Origin: Daphnia carinata
Taxonomy: Eukaryota > Arthropoda > Branchiopoda > Diplostraca > Daphniidae
Assembly (NCBI RefSeq): GCF_022539665.2
Contig: NC_081337.1
Location: 1,604,239-1,668,238 of the forward strand
Direction: 5' to 3'
DNA: 64,000 nucleotides
Within the stretch, counting starts at the first letter, position 1. Each line of letters starts with the position of its first letter. Positions 35,335 through 47,017 of this stretch are shown here, piece after piece. The notes under the pieces were generated by a model that saw only the letters and a list, made by a program, of their open reading frames with translations, searched no databases and was not told where the DNA came from. The position numbers were made by a program, and so were the translations under genes.

Positions 35335-35883
35335 TTAGTCTATGTTATTGTTGCACAAATCTGCATAATTTAACAATAACGCGCTTTTCCCCCTAGAGGG
35401 CAATCATGGGATCTACGGAAACGGTATGTGTCCACTTCCACTACGGTGCACCAAACCCCGAAGACGAGGAAAACCCTCTCTCCACGTATTTACCTCTTGC
35501 CCAGTAGATTGGCATGCCCTTTTTAATATCTATTTCTCTTTGATTGCATTGTAATGCCTTTCGCTTATTTTTACTTATTTTAAATGCACAAGCCCGAGAC
35601 AAGTTTACTTTCCACTGGAAAACCCCTTTAAAAACTTACCACTTGACGAAATGGAATTAAGTAATTTATTGTTGCAACGATCTGCATAACTTAACATTAA
35701 CCCGTTTAACAGTAATTAGCTACACTTAGCCCCCTTTTTGAAATACAACGCAGTAACGAAAACAACTGCTCGATACCAACGTCGACGGATGATCCTGTGG
35801 CGCACTTCGATTCAAGGCCAGATTAGCAATACAGAACATGGTTTATGGAAATTGTGTGGTTCCATGGGCATGGATAAACACAT

Positions 35884-36001
35884 GTCAGGATGGCCGAGCG
35901 GTATAAGGCGCCAGACTCAAGAGTAAAACCTTGCTTCTCAGAGAGAAGCATCAGATTTCTGGTCTTCAATGAAGGCGTGGGTTCAAATCCCACTCCTGAA
36001 A
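35884..36001 (+). tRNA. tRNA-Leu(CAA) with intron, unit 2
   Basis: Same as unit 1. Confidence 0.95.
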
Positions 36002-36066
36002 AATTTTTCTCTTGGGCGATGTCCTTGTGAATGGATTTATTATTCTAATCTGTTGGGTTGTGTAAT

Positions 36067-36138
36067 GCGATGGTGGTATAGTGGTTAGCATGGCTGCCTT
36101 CCAAGCAGTCGACCCGAGTTCGATTCTCGGCCATCGCA
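36067..36138 (+). tRNA. tRNA-Gly(UCC), unit 2, first copy
   Basis: Standard form. Confidence 0.96.
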
Positions 36139-36225
36139 GAAAATTAAACATTTGGTTGGTGAATTTCTTTAGGGCGATGTCATTATGAAATGGATTTGTG
36201 ATACAAATCTTTTGATCAATATTAG

Positions 36226-36297
36226 GCGATGGTGGTATAGTGGTTAGCATGGCTGCCTTCCAAGCAGTCGACCCGAGTTCGATTCTCGGCCATCGCA
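36226..36297 (+). tRNA. tRNA-Gly(UCC), unit 2, second copy
   Basis: Standard form. Confidence 0.96.
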
Positions 36298-36499
36298 CAC
36301 TATTAAATATTTAATTAGAGAAATCAGTAACAACTATCAACTGTTGTCCAAAGTTACACAAAGGCAGAGGAAAGAAATGAAAAATCTAAGAGGAAAATAG
36401 AGTATTATGTTGTGTGAGTTACGAATTTGCAATAATGTCGAAAATTCATAGAAATACGTCTATGACTTAGATAGTATTAATTAAGAAATCTTATAGTCT

Positions 36500-36571
36500 T
36501 TCCCATACCGGAAATTGAACCCGGGCTTCCTAGGTGAGAGCCAGGTATCCTAACCACTAGACAATATGGGA
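36500..36571 (-). tRNA. tRNA-Glu(CUC), unit 2, T-arm variant
   Basis: T arm 3' strand is TCCGG, so the normally invariant G53-C61 pair becomes G-U and the internal B box is altered. Confidence 0.88.
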
Positions 36572-37120
36572 TTAGTCTATGTTATTGTTGCACAAATCTG
36601 CATAATTTAACAATAACGCGCTTTTCCCCCTAGAGGGCAATCATGGGATCTACGGAAACGGTATGTGTCCACTTCCACTACGGTGCACCAAACCCCGAAG
36701 ACGAGGAAAACCCTCTCTCCACGTATTTACCTCTTGCCCAGTAGATTGGCATGCCCTTTTTAATATCTATTTCTCTTTGATTGCATTGTAATGCCTTTCG
36801 CTTATTTTTACTTATTTTAAATGCACAAGCCCGAGACAAGTTTACTTTCCACTGGAAAACCCCTTTAAAAACTTACCACTTGACGAAATGGAATTAAGTA
36901 ATTTATTGTTGCAACGATCTGCATAACTTAACATTAACCCGTTTAACAGTAATTAGCTACACTTAGCCCCCTTTTTGAAATACAACGCAGTAACGAAAAC
37001 AACTGCTCGATACCAACGTCGACGGATGATCCTGTGGCGCACTTCGATTCAAGGCCAGATTAGCAATACAGAACATGGTTTATGGAAATTGTGTGGTTCC
37101 ATGGGCATGGATAAACACAT

Positions 37121-37238
37121 GTCAGGATGGCCGAGCGGTATAAGGCGCCAGACTCAAGAGTAAAACCTTGCTTCTCAGAGAGAAGCATCAGATTTCTGGT
37201 CTTCAATGAAGGCGTGGGTTCAAATCCCACTCCTGAAA
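37121..37238 (+). tRNA. tRNA-Leu(CAA) with intron, unit 3
   Basis: Same as unit 1. Confidence 0.95.
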
Positions 37239-37303
37239 AATTTTTCTCTTGGGCGATGTCCTTGTGAATGGATTTATTATTCTAATCTGTTGGGTTGTGT
37301 AAA

Positions 37304-37375
37304 GCGATGGTGGTATAGTGGTTAGCATGGCTGCCTTCCAAGCAGTCGACCCGAGTTCGATTCTCGGCCATCGCA
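37304..37375 (+). tRNA. tRNA-Gly(UCC), unit 3, first copy
   Basis: Standard gene, but its flanks differ from other units (AAA before; AGTTAGTTTTATATCTTGG after). The after-type is shared only with unit 12. Confidence 0.96.
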
Positions 37376-37463
37376 GTTAGTTTTATATCTTGGTAGATGA
37401 ATTTCTTTAGGGCGATGTCATTATGAAATGGATTTGTGATACAAATCTTTTGATCAATATTAG

Positions 37464-37535
37464 GCGATGGTGGTATAGTGGTACGCATGGCTGCCTATCA
37501 AGCAGTCGACCCGAGTCCGATTCTCGGCCATCGCA
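37464..37535 (+). pseudogene. tRNA-Gly-derived gene with anticodon AUC, unit 3, second copy
   Basis: Same body and acceptor as the other Gly genes, but the anticodon loop reads CTATCAA (anticodon ATC, which would read the Asp codon GAU), the D arm reads GTGGTACGCATGG, and the T loop reads TCCGATT in place of TTCGATT. The B-box change argues for a pseudogene; if transcribed and charged with Gly it would misread Asp codons. Confidence 0.8.
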
Positions 37536-37737
37536 CACTATTAAATATTTAATTAGAGAAATCAGTAACAACTATCAACTGTTGTCCAAAGTTACACAAA
37601 GGCAGAGGAAAGAAATGAAAAATCTAAGAGGAAAATAGAGTATTATGTTGTGTGAGTTACGAATTTGCAATAATGTCGAAAATTCATAGAAATTCGTCTA
37701 TGACTTAGATAGTATTAATTAAGAAATCTTATAGTCT

Positions 37738-37809
37738 TTCCCATACCGGGAATTGAACCCGGGCTTCCTAGGTGAGAGCCAGGTATCCTAACCACTAGAC
37801 AATATGGGA
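37738..37809 (-). tRNA. tRNA-Glu(CUC), unit 3
   Basis: Reference form. Confidence 0.96.
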
Positions 37810-38358
37810 TTAGTCTATGTTATTGTTGCACAAATCTGCATAATTTAACAATAACGCGCTTTTCCCCCTAGAGGGCAATCATGGGATCTACGGAAACGGT
37901 ATGTGTCCACTTCCACTACGGTGCACCAAACCCCGAAGACGAGGAAAACCCTCTCTCCACGTATTTACCTCTTGCCCAGTAGATTGGCATGCCCTTTTTA
38001 ATATCTATTTCTCTTTGATTGCATTGTAATGCCTTTCGCTTATTTTTACTTATTTTAAATGCACAAGCCCGAGACAAGTTTACTTTCCACTGGAAAACCC
38101 CTTTAAAAACTTACCACTTGACGAAATGGAATTAAGTAATTTATTGTTGCAACGATCTGCATAACTTAACATTAACCCGTTTAACAGTAATTAGCTACAC
38201 TTAGCCCCCTTTTTGAAATACAACGCAGTAACGAAAACAACTGCTCGATACCAACGTCGACGGATGATCCTGTGGCGCACTTCGATTCAAGGCCAGATTA
38301 GCAATACAGAACATGGTTTATGGAAATTGTGTGGTTCCATGGGCATGGATAAACACAT

Positions 38359-38476
38359 GTCAGGATGGCCGAGCGGTATAAGGCGCCAGACTCAAGAGTA
38401 AAACCTTGCTTCTCAGAGAGAAGCATCAGATTTCTGGTCTTCAATGAAGGCGTGGGTTCAAATCCCACTCCTGAAA
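38359..38476 (+). tRNA. tRNA-Leu(CAA) with intron, unit 4
   Basis: Same as unit 1. Confidence 0.95.
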
Positions 38477-38541
38477 AATTTTTCTCTTGGGCGATGTCCT
38501 TGTGAATGGATTTATTATTCTAATCTGTTGGGTTGTGTAAT

Positions 38542-38613
38542 GCGATGGTGGTATAGTGGTTAGCATGGCTGCCTTCCAAGCAGTCGACCCGAGTTCGATT
38601 CTCGGCCATCGCA
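38542..38613 (+). tRNA. tRNA-Gly(UCC), unit 4, first copy
   Basis: Standard form. Confidence 0.96.
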
Positions 38614-38700
38614 GAAAATTAAACATTTGGTTGGTGAATTTCTTTAGGGCGATGTCATTATGAAATGGATTTGTGATACAAATCTTTTGATCAATATTAG

Positions 38701-38772
38701 GCGATGGTGGTATAGTGGTTAGCATGGCTGCCTTCCAAGCAGTCGACCCGAGTTCGATTCTCGGCCATCGCA
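38701..38772 (+). tRNA. tRNA-Gly(UCC), unit 4, second copy
   Basis: Standard form. Confidence 0.96.
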
Positions 38773-38974
38773 CACTATTAAATATTTAATTAGAGAAATC
38801 AGTAACAACTATCAACTGTTGTCCAAAGTTACACAAAGGCAGAGGAAAGAAATGAAAAATCTAAGAGGAAAATAGAGTATTATGTTGTGTGAGTTACGAA
38901 TTTGCAATAATGTCGAAAATTCATAGAAATACGTCTATGACTTAGATAGTATTAATTAAGAAATCTTATAGTCT

Positions 38975-39046
38975 TTCCCATACCGGAAATTGAACCCGGG
39001 CTTCCTAGGTGAGAGCCAGGTATCCTAATCACTAGACAATATGGGA
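38975..39046 (-). tRNA. tRNA-Glu(CUC), unit 4, D-loop and T-arm variant
   Basis: Carries both changes described for units 1 and 2; possibly weak or inactive. Confidence 0.82.
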
Positions 39047-39595
39047 TTAGTCTATGTTATTGTTGCACAAATCTGCATAATTTAACAATAACGCGCTTTT
39101 CCCCCTAGAGGGCAATCATGGGATCTACGGAAACGGTATGTGTCCACTTCCACTACGGTGCACCAAACCCCGAAGACGAGGAAAACCCTCTCTCCACGTA
39201 TTTACCTCTTGCCCAGTAGATTGGCATGCCCTTTTTAATATCTATTTCTCTTTGATTGCATTGTAATGCCTTTCGCTTATTTTTACTTATTTTAAATGCA
39301 CAAGCCCGAGACAAGTTTACTTTCCACTGGAAAACCCCTTTAAAAACTTACCACTTGACGAAATGGAATTAAGTAATTTATTGTTGCAACGATCTGCATA
39401 ACTTAACATTAACCCGTTTAACAGTAATTAGCTACACTTAGCCCCCTTTTTGAAATACAACGCAGTAACGAAAACAACTGCTCGATACCAACGTCGACGG
39501 ATGATCCTGTGGCGCACTTCGATTCAAGGCCAGATTAGCAATACAGAACATGGTTTATGGAAATTGTGTGGTTCCATGGGCATGGATAAACACAT

Positions 39596-39713
39596 GTCAG
39601 GATGGCCGAGCGGTATAAGGCGCCAGACTCAAGAGTAAAACCTTGCTTCTCAGAGAGAAGCATCAGATTTCTGGTCTTCAATGAAGGCGTGGGTTCAAAT
39701 CCCACTCCTGAAA
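39596..39713 (+). tRNA. tRNA-Leu(CAA) with intron, unit 5
   Basis: Same as unit 1. Confidence 0.95.
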
Positions 39714-39778
39714 AATTTTTCTCTTGGGCGATGTCCTTGTGAATGGATTTATTATTCTAATCTGTTGGGTTGTGTAAT

Positions 39779-39850
39779 GCGATGGTGGTATAGTGGTTAG
39801 CATGGCTGCCTTCCAAGCAGTCGACCCGAGTTCGATTCTCGGCCATCGCA
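39779..39850 (+). tRNA. tRNA-Gly(UCC), unit 5, first copy
   Basis: Standard form. Confidence 0.96.
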
Positions 39851-39937
39851 GAAAATTAAACATTTGGTTGGTGAATTTCTTTAGGGCGATGTCATTATGA
39901 AATGGATTTGTGATACAAATCTTTTGATCAATATTAG

Positions 39938-40009
39938 GCGATGGTGGTATAGTGGTTAGCATGGCTGCCTTCCAAGCAGTCGACCCGAGTTCGATTCTCG
40001 GCCATCGCA
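39938..40009 (+). tRNA. tRNA-Gly(UCC), unit 5, second copy
   Basis: Standard form. Confidence 0.96.
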
Positions 40010-40211
40010 CACTATTAAATATTTAATTAGAGAAATCAGTAACAACTATCAACTGTTGTCCAAAGTTACACAAAGGCAGAGGAAAGAAATGAAAAATCTA
40101 AGAGGAAAATAGAGTATTATGTTGTGTGAGTTACGAATTTGCAATAATGTCGAAAATTCATAGAAATTCGTCTATGACTTAGATAGTATTAATTAAGAAA
40201 TCTTATAGTCT

Positions 40212-40283
40212 TTCCCATACCGGGAATTGAACCCGGGCTTCCTAGGTGAGAGCCAGGTATCCTAATCACTAGACAATATGGGA
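40212..40283 (-). tRNA. tRNA-Glu(CUC), unit 5, D-loop variant
   Basis: Same D-loop change as unit 1. Confidence 0.9.
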
Positions 40284-40832
40284 TTAGTCTATGTTATTGT
40301 TGCACAAATCTGCATAATTTAACAATAACGCGCTTTTCCCCCTAGAGGGCAATCATGGGATCTACGGAAACGGTATGTGTCCACTTCCACTACGGTGCAC
40401 CAAACCCCGAAGACGAGGAAAACCCTCTCTCCACGTATTTACCTCTTGCCCAGTAGATTGGCATGCCCTTTTTAATATCTATTTCTCTTTGATTGCATTG
40501 TAATGCCTTTCGCTTATTTTTACTTATTTTAAATGCACAAGCCCGAGACAAGTTTACTTTCCACTGGAAAACCCCTTTAAAAACTTACCACTTGACGAAA
40601 TGGAATTAAGTAATTTATTGTTGCAACGATCTGCATAACTTAACATTAACCCGTTTAACAGTAATTAGCTACACTTAGCCCCCTTTTTGAAATACAACGC
40701 AGTAACGAAAACAACTGCTCGATACCAACGTCGACGGATGATCCTGTGGCGCACTTCGATTCAAGGCCAGATTAGCAATACAGAACATGGTTTATGGAAA
40801 TTGTGTGGTTCCATGGGCATGGATAAACACAT

Positions 40833-40950
40833 GTCAGGATGGCCGAGCGGTATAAGGCGCCAGACTCAAGAGTAAAACCTTGCTTCTCAGAGAGACGCAT
40901 CAGATTTCTGGTCTTCAATGAAGGCGTGGGTTCAAATCCCACTCCTGAAA
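40833..40950 (+). tRNA. tRNA-Leu(CAA) with intron, unit 6
   Basis: One substitution in the intron (GAGACGCATC); mature sequence unchanged. Confidence 0.95.
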
Positions 40951-41015
40951 AATTTTTCTCTTGGGCGATGTCCTTGTGAATGGATTTATTATTCTAATCT
41001 GTTGGGTTGTGTAAT

Positions 41016-41087
41016 GCGATGGTGGTATAGTGGTTAGCATGGCTGCCTTCCAAGCAGTCGACCCGAGTTCGATTCTCGGCCATCGCA
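41016..41087 (+). tRNA. tRNA-Gly(UCC), unit 6, first copy
   Basis: Standard form. Confidence 0.96.
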
Positions 41088-41174
41088 GAAAATTAAACAT
41101 TTGGTTGGTGAATTTCTTTAGGGCGATGTCATTATGAAATGGATTTGTGATACAAATCTTTTGATCAATATTAG

Positions 41175-41246
41175 GCGATGGTGGTATAGTGGTTAGCATG
41201 GCTGCCTTCCAAGCAGTCGACCCGAGTTCGATTCTCGGCCATCGCA
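41175..41246 (+). tRNA. tRNA-Gly(UCC), unit 6, second copy
   Basis: Standard form. Confidence 0.96.
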
Positions 41247-41448
41247 CACTATTAAATATTTAATTAGAGAAATCAGTAACAACTATCAACTGTTGTCCAA
41301 AGTTACACAAAGGCAGAGGAAAGAAATGAAAAATCTAAGAGGAAAATAGAGTATTATGTTGTGTGAGTTACGAATTTGCAATAATGTCGAAAATTCATAG
41401 AAATACGTCTATGACTTAGATAGTATTAATTAAGAAATCTTATAGTCT

Positions 41449-41520
41449 TTCCCATACCGGAAATTGAACCCGGGCTTCCTAGGTGAGAGCCAGGTATCCT
41501 AACCACTAGACAATATGGGA
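41449..41520 (-). tRNA. tRNA-Glu(CUC), unit 6, T-arm variant
   Basis: Same T-arm change as unit 2. Confidence 0.88.
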
Positions 41521-42069
41521 TTAGTCTATGTTATTGTTGCACAAATCTGCATAATTTAACAATAACGCGCTTTTCCCCCTAGAGGGCAATCATGGGATCT
41601 ACGGAAACGGTATGTGTCCACTTCCACTACGGTGCACCAAACCCCGAAGACGAGGAAAACCCTCTCTCCACGTATTTACCTCTTGCCCAGTAGATTGGCA
41701 TGCCCTTTTTAATATCTATTTCTCTTTGATTGCATTGTAATGCCTTTCGCTTATTTTTACTTATTTTAAATGCACAAGCCCGAGACAAGTTTACTTTCCA
41801 CTGGAAAACCCCTTTAAAAACTTACCACTTGACGAAATGGAATTAAGTAATTTATTGTTGCAACGATCTGCATAACTTAACATTAACCCGTTTAACAGTA
41901 ATTAGCTACACTTAGCCCCCTTTTTGAAATACAACGCAGTAACGAAAACAACTGCTCGATACCAACGTCGACGGATGATCCTGTGGCGCACTTCGATTCA
42001 AGGCCAGATTAGCAATACAGAACATGGTTTATGGAAATTGTGTGGTTCCATGGGCATGGATAAACACAT

Positions 42070-42187
42070 GTCAGGATGGCCGAGCGGTATAAGGCGCCAG
42101 ACTCAAGAGTAAAACCTTGCTTCTCAGAGAGAAGCATCAGATTTCTGGTCTTCAATGAAGGCGTGGGTTCAAATCCCACTCCTGAAA
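42070..42187 (+). tRNA. tRNA-Leu(CAA) with intron, unit 7
   Basis: Same as unit 1. Confidence 0.95.
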
Positions 42188-42252
42188 AATTTTTCTCTTG
42201 GGCGATGTCCTTGTGAATGGATTTATTATTCTAATCTGTTGGGTTGTGTAAT

Positions 42253-42324
42253 GCGATGGTGGTATAGTGGTTAGCATGGCTGCCTTCCAAGCAGTCGACC
42301 CGAGTTCGATTCTCGGCCATCGCA
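42253..42324 (+). tRNA. tRNA-Gly(UCC), unit 7, first copy
   Basis: Standard form; the spacer to the next copy has a 3 bp insertion (GATGATAC). Confidence 0.96.
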
Positions 42325-42414
42325 GAAAATTAAACATTTGGTTGGTGAATTTCTTTAGGGCGATGTCATTATGAAATGGATTTGTGATGATACAAATCTT
42401 TTGATCAATATTAG

Positions 42415-42486
42415 GCGATGGTGGTATAGTGGTTAGCATGGCTGCCTTCCAAGCAGTCGACCCGAGTTCGATTCTCGGCCATCGCA
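42415..42486 (+). tRNA. tRNA-Gly(UCC), unit 7, second copy
   Basis: Standard form. Confidence 0.96.
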
Positions 42487-42688
42487 CACTATTAAATATT
42501 TAATTAGAGAAATCAGTAACAACTATCAACTGTTGTCCAAAGTTACACAAAGGCAGAGGAAAGAAATGAAAAATCTAAGAGGAAAATAGAGTATTATGTT
42601 GTGTGAGTTACGAATTTGCAATAATGTCGAAAATTCATAGAAATACGTCTATGACTTAGATAGTATTAATTAAGAAATCTTATAGTCT

Positions 42689-42760
42689 TTCCCATACCGG
42701 GAATTGAACCCGGGCTTCCTAGGTGAGAGCCAGGTATCCTAACCACTAGACAATATGGGA
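42689..42760 (-). tRNA. tRNA-Glu(CUC), unit 7
   Basis: Reference form; 5' flank GATCAGTC as in unit 11. Confidence 0.96.
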
Positions 42761-43309
42761 TCAGTCTATGTTATTGTTGCACAAATCTGCATAATTTAAC
42801 AATAACGCGCTTTTCCCCCTAGAGGGCAATCATGGGATCTACGGAAACGGTATGTGTCCACTTCCACTACGGTGCACCAAACCCCGAAGACGAGGAGGGG
42901 CCTCTCTCCACGTATTTACCTCTTGCCCAGTAGATTGGCATGCCCTTTTTAATATCTATTTCTCTTTGATTGCATTGTAATGCCTTTCGCTTATTTTTAC
43001 TTATTTTAAATGCACAAGCCCGAGACAAGTTTACTTTCCACTGGAAAACCCCTTTAAAAACTTACCACTTGACGAAATGGAATTAAGTAATTTATTGTTG
43101 CAACGATCTGCATAACTTAACATTAACCCGTTTAACAGTAATTAGCTACACTTAGCCCCCTTTTTGAAATACAACGCAGTAACGAAAACAACTGCTCGAT
43201 ACCAACGTCGACGGATGATCCTGTGGCGCACTTCGATTCAAGGCCAGATTAGCAATACAGAACATGGTTTATGGAAATTGTGTGGTTCCATGGGCATGGA
43301 TAAACACAT

Positions 43310-43427
43310 GTCAGGATGGCCGAGCGGTATAAGGCGCCAGACTCAAGAGTAAAACCTTGCTTCTCAGAGAGAAGCATCAGATTTCTGGTCTTCAATGAAG
43401 GCGTGGGTTCAAATCCCACTCCTGAAA
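43310..43427 (+). tRNA. tRNA-Leu(CAA) with intron, unit 8
   Basis: Same as unit 1. Confidence 0.95.
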
Positions 43428-43492
43428 AATTTTTCTCTTGGGCGATGTCCTTGTGAATGGATTTATTATTCTAATCTGTTGGGTTGTGTGAT

Positions 43493-43564
43493 GCGATGGT
43501 GGTATAGTGGTTAGCATGGCTGCCTTCCAAGCAGTCGACCCGAGTTCGATTCTCGGCCATCGCA
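43493..43564 (+). tRNA. tRNA-Gly(UCC), unit 8, first copy
   Basis: Standard gene with the ATTATTTAAAC 3' flank shared with units 0 and 9. Confidence 0.96.
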
Positions 43565-43651
43565 ATTATTTAAACATTTGGTTGGTGAATTTCTTTAGGG
43601 CGATGTCATTATGAAATGGATTTGTGATACAAATCTTTTGATCAATATTAG

Positions 43652-43723
43652 GCGATGGTGGTATAGTGGTTAGCATGGCTGCCTTCCAAGCAGTCGACCC
43701 GAGTTCGATTCTCGGCCATCGCA
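43652..43723 (+). tRNA. tRNA-Gly(UCC), unit 8, second copy
   Basis: Standard form. Confidence 0.96.
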
Positions 43724-43925
43724 CACTATTAAATATTTAATTAGAGAAATCAGTAACAACTATCAACTGTTGTCCAAAGTTACACAAAGGCAGAGGAAAG
43801 AAATGAAAAATCTAAGAGGAAAATAGAGTATTATGTTGTGTGAGTTACGAATTTGCAATAATGTCGAAAATTCATAGAAATACGTCTATGACTTAGATAG
43901 TATTAATTAAGAAATCTTATAGTCT

Positions 43926-43997
43926 TTCCCATACCGGAAATTGAACCCGGGCTTCCTAGGTGAGAGCCAGGTATCCTAATCACTAGACAATATGGGA
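43926..43997 (-). tRNA. tRNA-Glu(CUC), unit 8, D-loop and T-arm variant
   Basis: Same double variant as unit 4. Confidence 0.82.
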
Positions 43998-44546
43998 TTA
44001 GTCTATGTTATTGTTGCACAAATCTGCATAATTTAACAATAACGCGCTTTTCCCCCTAGAGGGCAATCATGGGATCTACGGAAACGGTATGTGTCCACTT
44101 CCACTACGGTGCACCAAACCCCGAAGACGAGGAAAACCCTCTCTCCACGTATTTACCTCTTGCCCAGTAGATTGGCATGCCCTTTTTAATATCTATTTCT
44201 CTTTGATTGCATTGTAATGCCTTTCGCTTATTTTTACTTATTTTAAATGCACAAGCCCGAGACAAGTTTACTTTCCACTGGAAAACCCCTTTAAAAACTT
44301 ACCACTTGACGAAATGGAATTAAGTAATTTATTGTTGCAACGATCTGCATAACTTAACATTAACCCGTTTAACAGTAATTAGCTACACTTAGCCCCCTTT
44401 TTGAAATACAACGCAGTAACGAAAACAACTGCTCGATACCAACGTCGACGGATGATCCTGTGGCGCACTTCGATTCAAGGCCAGATTAGCAATACAGAAC
44501 ATGGTTTATGGAAATTGTGTGGTTCCATGGGCATGGATAAACACAT

Positions 44547-44664
44547 GTCAGGATGGCCGAGCGGTATAAGGCGCCAGACTCAAGAGTAAAACCTTGCTTC
44601 TCAGAGAGAAGCATCAGATTTCTGGTCTTCAATGAAGGCGTGGGTTCAAATCCCACTCCTGAAA
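44547..44664 (+). tRNA. tRNA-Leu(CAA) with intron, unit 9
   Basis: Same as unit 1. Confidence 0.95.
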
Positions 44665-44729
44665 AATTTTTCTCTTGGGCGATGTCCTTGTGAATGGATT
44701 TATTATTCTAATCTGTTGGGTTGTGTGAT

Positions 44730-44801
44730 GCGATGGTGGTATAGTGGTTAGCATGGCTGCCTTCCAAGCAGTCGACCCGAGTTCGATTCTCGGCCATCGC
44801 A
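44730..44801 (+). tRNA. tRNA-Gly(UCC), unit 9, first copy
   Basis: Standard gene; ATTATTTTAAC 3' flank. Confidence 0.96.
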
Positions 44802-44888
44802 ATTATTTTAACATTTGGTTGGTGAATTTCTTTAGGGCGATGTCATTATGAAATGGATTTGTGATACAAATCTTTTGATCAATATTAG

Positions 44889-44957
44889 GCGATGGTATAG
44901 TGGTTAGCATGGCTGCCTTCCAAGCAGTCGACCCGAGTTCGATTCTCGGCCATCGCA
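44889..44957 (+). pseudogene. tRNA-Gly(UCC) with 3 nt deletion, unit 9, second copy
   Basis: 69 nt: one GGT is lost where the others read GATGGTGGTATAG. This removes the junction between acceptor and D stem and disturbs the A box, so it is probably inactive. Confidence 0.75.
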
Positions 44958-45159
44958 CACTATTAAATATTTAATTAGAGAAATCAGTAACAACTATCAA
45001 CTGTTGTCCAAAGTTACACAAAGGCAGAGGAAAGAAATGAAAAATCTAAGAGGAAAATAGAGTATTATGTTGTGTGAGTTACGAATTTGCAATAATGTCG
45101 AAAATTCATAGAAATACGTCTATGACTTAGATAGTATTAATTAAGAAATCTTATAGTCT

Positions 45160-45231
45160 TTCCCATACCGGAAATTGAACCCGGGCTTCCTGGGTGAGAG
45201 CCAGGTATCCTAACCACTAGACAATATGGGA
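45160..45231 (-). tRNA. tRNA-Glu(CUC), unit 9, T-arm variant
   Basis: T-arm change as in unit 2; the anticodon stem has CCCAGG, giving a G-C pair in place of G-U. Confidence 0.88.
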
Positions 45232-45780
45232 TTAGTCTATGTTATTGTTGCACAAATCTGCATAATTTAACAATAACGCGCTTTTCCCCCTAGAGGGCAA
45301 TCATGGGATCTACGGAAACGGTATGTGTCCACTTCCACTACGGTGCACCAAACCCCGAAGACGAGGAAAACCCTCTCTCCACGTATTTACCTCTTGCCCA
45401 GTAGATTGGCATGCCCTTTTTAATATCTATTTCTCTTTGATTGCATTGTAATGCCTTTCGCTTATTTTTACTTATTTTAAATGCACAAGCCCGAGACAAG
45501 TTTACTTTCCACTGGAAAACCCCTTTAAAAACTTACCACTTGACGAAATGGAATTAAGTAATTTATTGTTGCAACGATCTGCATAACTTAACATTAACCC
45601 GTTTAACAGTAATTAGCTACACTTAGCCCCCTTTTTGAAATACAACGCAGTAACGAAAACAACTGCTCGATACCAACGTCGACGGATGATCCTGTGGCGC
45701 ACTTCGATTCAAGGCCAGATTAGCAATACAGAACATGGTTTATGGAAATTGTGTGGTTCCATGGGCATGGATAAACACAT

Positions 45781-45898
45781 GTCAGGATGGCCGAGCGGTA
45801 TAAGGCGCCAGACTCAAGAGTAAAACCTTGCTTCTCAGAGAGAAGCATCAGATTTCTGGTCTTCAATGAAGGCGTGGGTTCAAATCCCACTCCTGAAA
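45781..45898 (+). tRNA. tRNA-Leu(CAA) with intron, unit 10
   Basis: Same as unit 1. Confidence 0.95.
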
Positions 45899-45963
45899 AA
45901 TTTTTCTCTTGGGCGATGTCCTTGTGAATGGATTTATTATTCTAATCTGTTGGGTTGTGTAAT

Positions 45964-46035
45964 GCGATGGTGGTATAGTGGTTAGCATGGCTGCCTTCCA
46001 AGCAGTCGACCCGAGTTCGATTCTCGGCCATCGCA
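45964..46035 (+). tRNA. tRNA-Gly(UCC), unit 10, first copy
   Basis: Standard form. Confidence 0.96.
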
Positions 46036-46122
46036 GAAAATTAAACATTTGGTTGGTGAATTTCTTTAGGGCGATGTCATTATGAAATGGATTTGTGATA
46101 CAAATCTTTTGATCAATATTAG

Positions 46123-46194
46123 GCGATGGTGGTATAGTGGTTAGCATGGCTGCCTTCCAAGCAGTCGACCCGAGTTCGATTCTCGGCCATCGCA
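46123..46194 (+). tRNA. tRNA-Gly(UCC), unit 10, second copy
   Basis: Standard form. Confidence 0.96.
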
Positions 46195-46396
46195 CACTAT
46201 TAAATATTTAATTAGAGAAATCAGTAACAACTATCAACTGTTGTCCAAAGTTACACAAAGGCAGAGGAAAGAAATGAAAAATCTAAGAGGAAAATAGAGT
46301 ATTATGTTGTGTGAGTTACGAATTTGCAATAATGTCGAAAATTCATAGAAATACGTCTATGACTTAGATAGTATTAATTAAGAAATCTTATAGTCT

Positions 46397-46468
46397 TTCC
46401 CATACCGGGAATTGAACCCGGGCCTCCTGGGTGAGAGCCAGGTATCCTAATTACTAGACAATATGGGA
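46397..46468 (-). tRNA. tRNA-Glu(CUC), unit 10, divergent
   Basis: D loop TAGTAATTAGG, anticodon stem CCCAGG and one variable-loop change; T arm is the reference type. Confidence 0.82.
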
Positions 46469-47017
46469 TTAGTCTATGTTATTGTTGCACAAATCTGCAT
46501 AATTTAACAATAACGCGCTTTTCCCCCTAGAGGGCAATCATGGGATCTACGGAAACGGTATGTGTCCACTTCCACTACGGTGCACCAAACCCCGAAGACG
46601 AGGAAAACCCTCTCTCCACGTATTTACCTCTTGCCCAGTAGATTGGCATGCCCTTTTTAATATCTATTTCTCTTTGATTGCATTGTAATGCCTTTCGCTT
46701 ATTTTTACTTATTTTAAATGCACAAGCCCGAGACAAGTTTACTTTCCACTGGAAAACCCCTTTAAAAACTTACCACTTGACGAAATGGAATTAAGTAATT
46801 TATTGTTGCAACGATCTGCATAACTTAACATTAACCCGTTTAACAGTAATTAGCTACACTTAGCCCCCTTTTTGAAATACAACGCAGTAACGAAAACAAC
46901 TGCTCGATACCAACGTCGACGGATGATCCTGTGGCGCACTTCGATTCAAGGCCAGATTAGCAATACAGAACATGGTTTATGGAAATTGTGTGGTTCCATG
47001 GGCATGGATAAACACAT

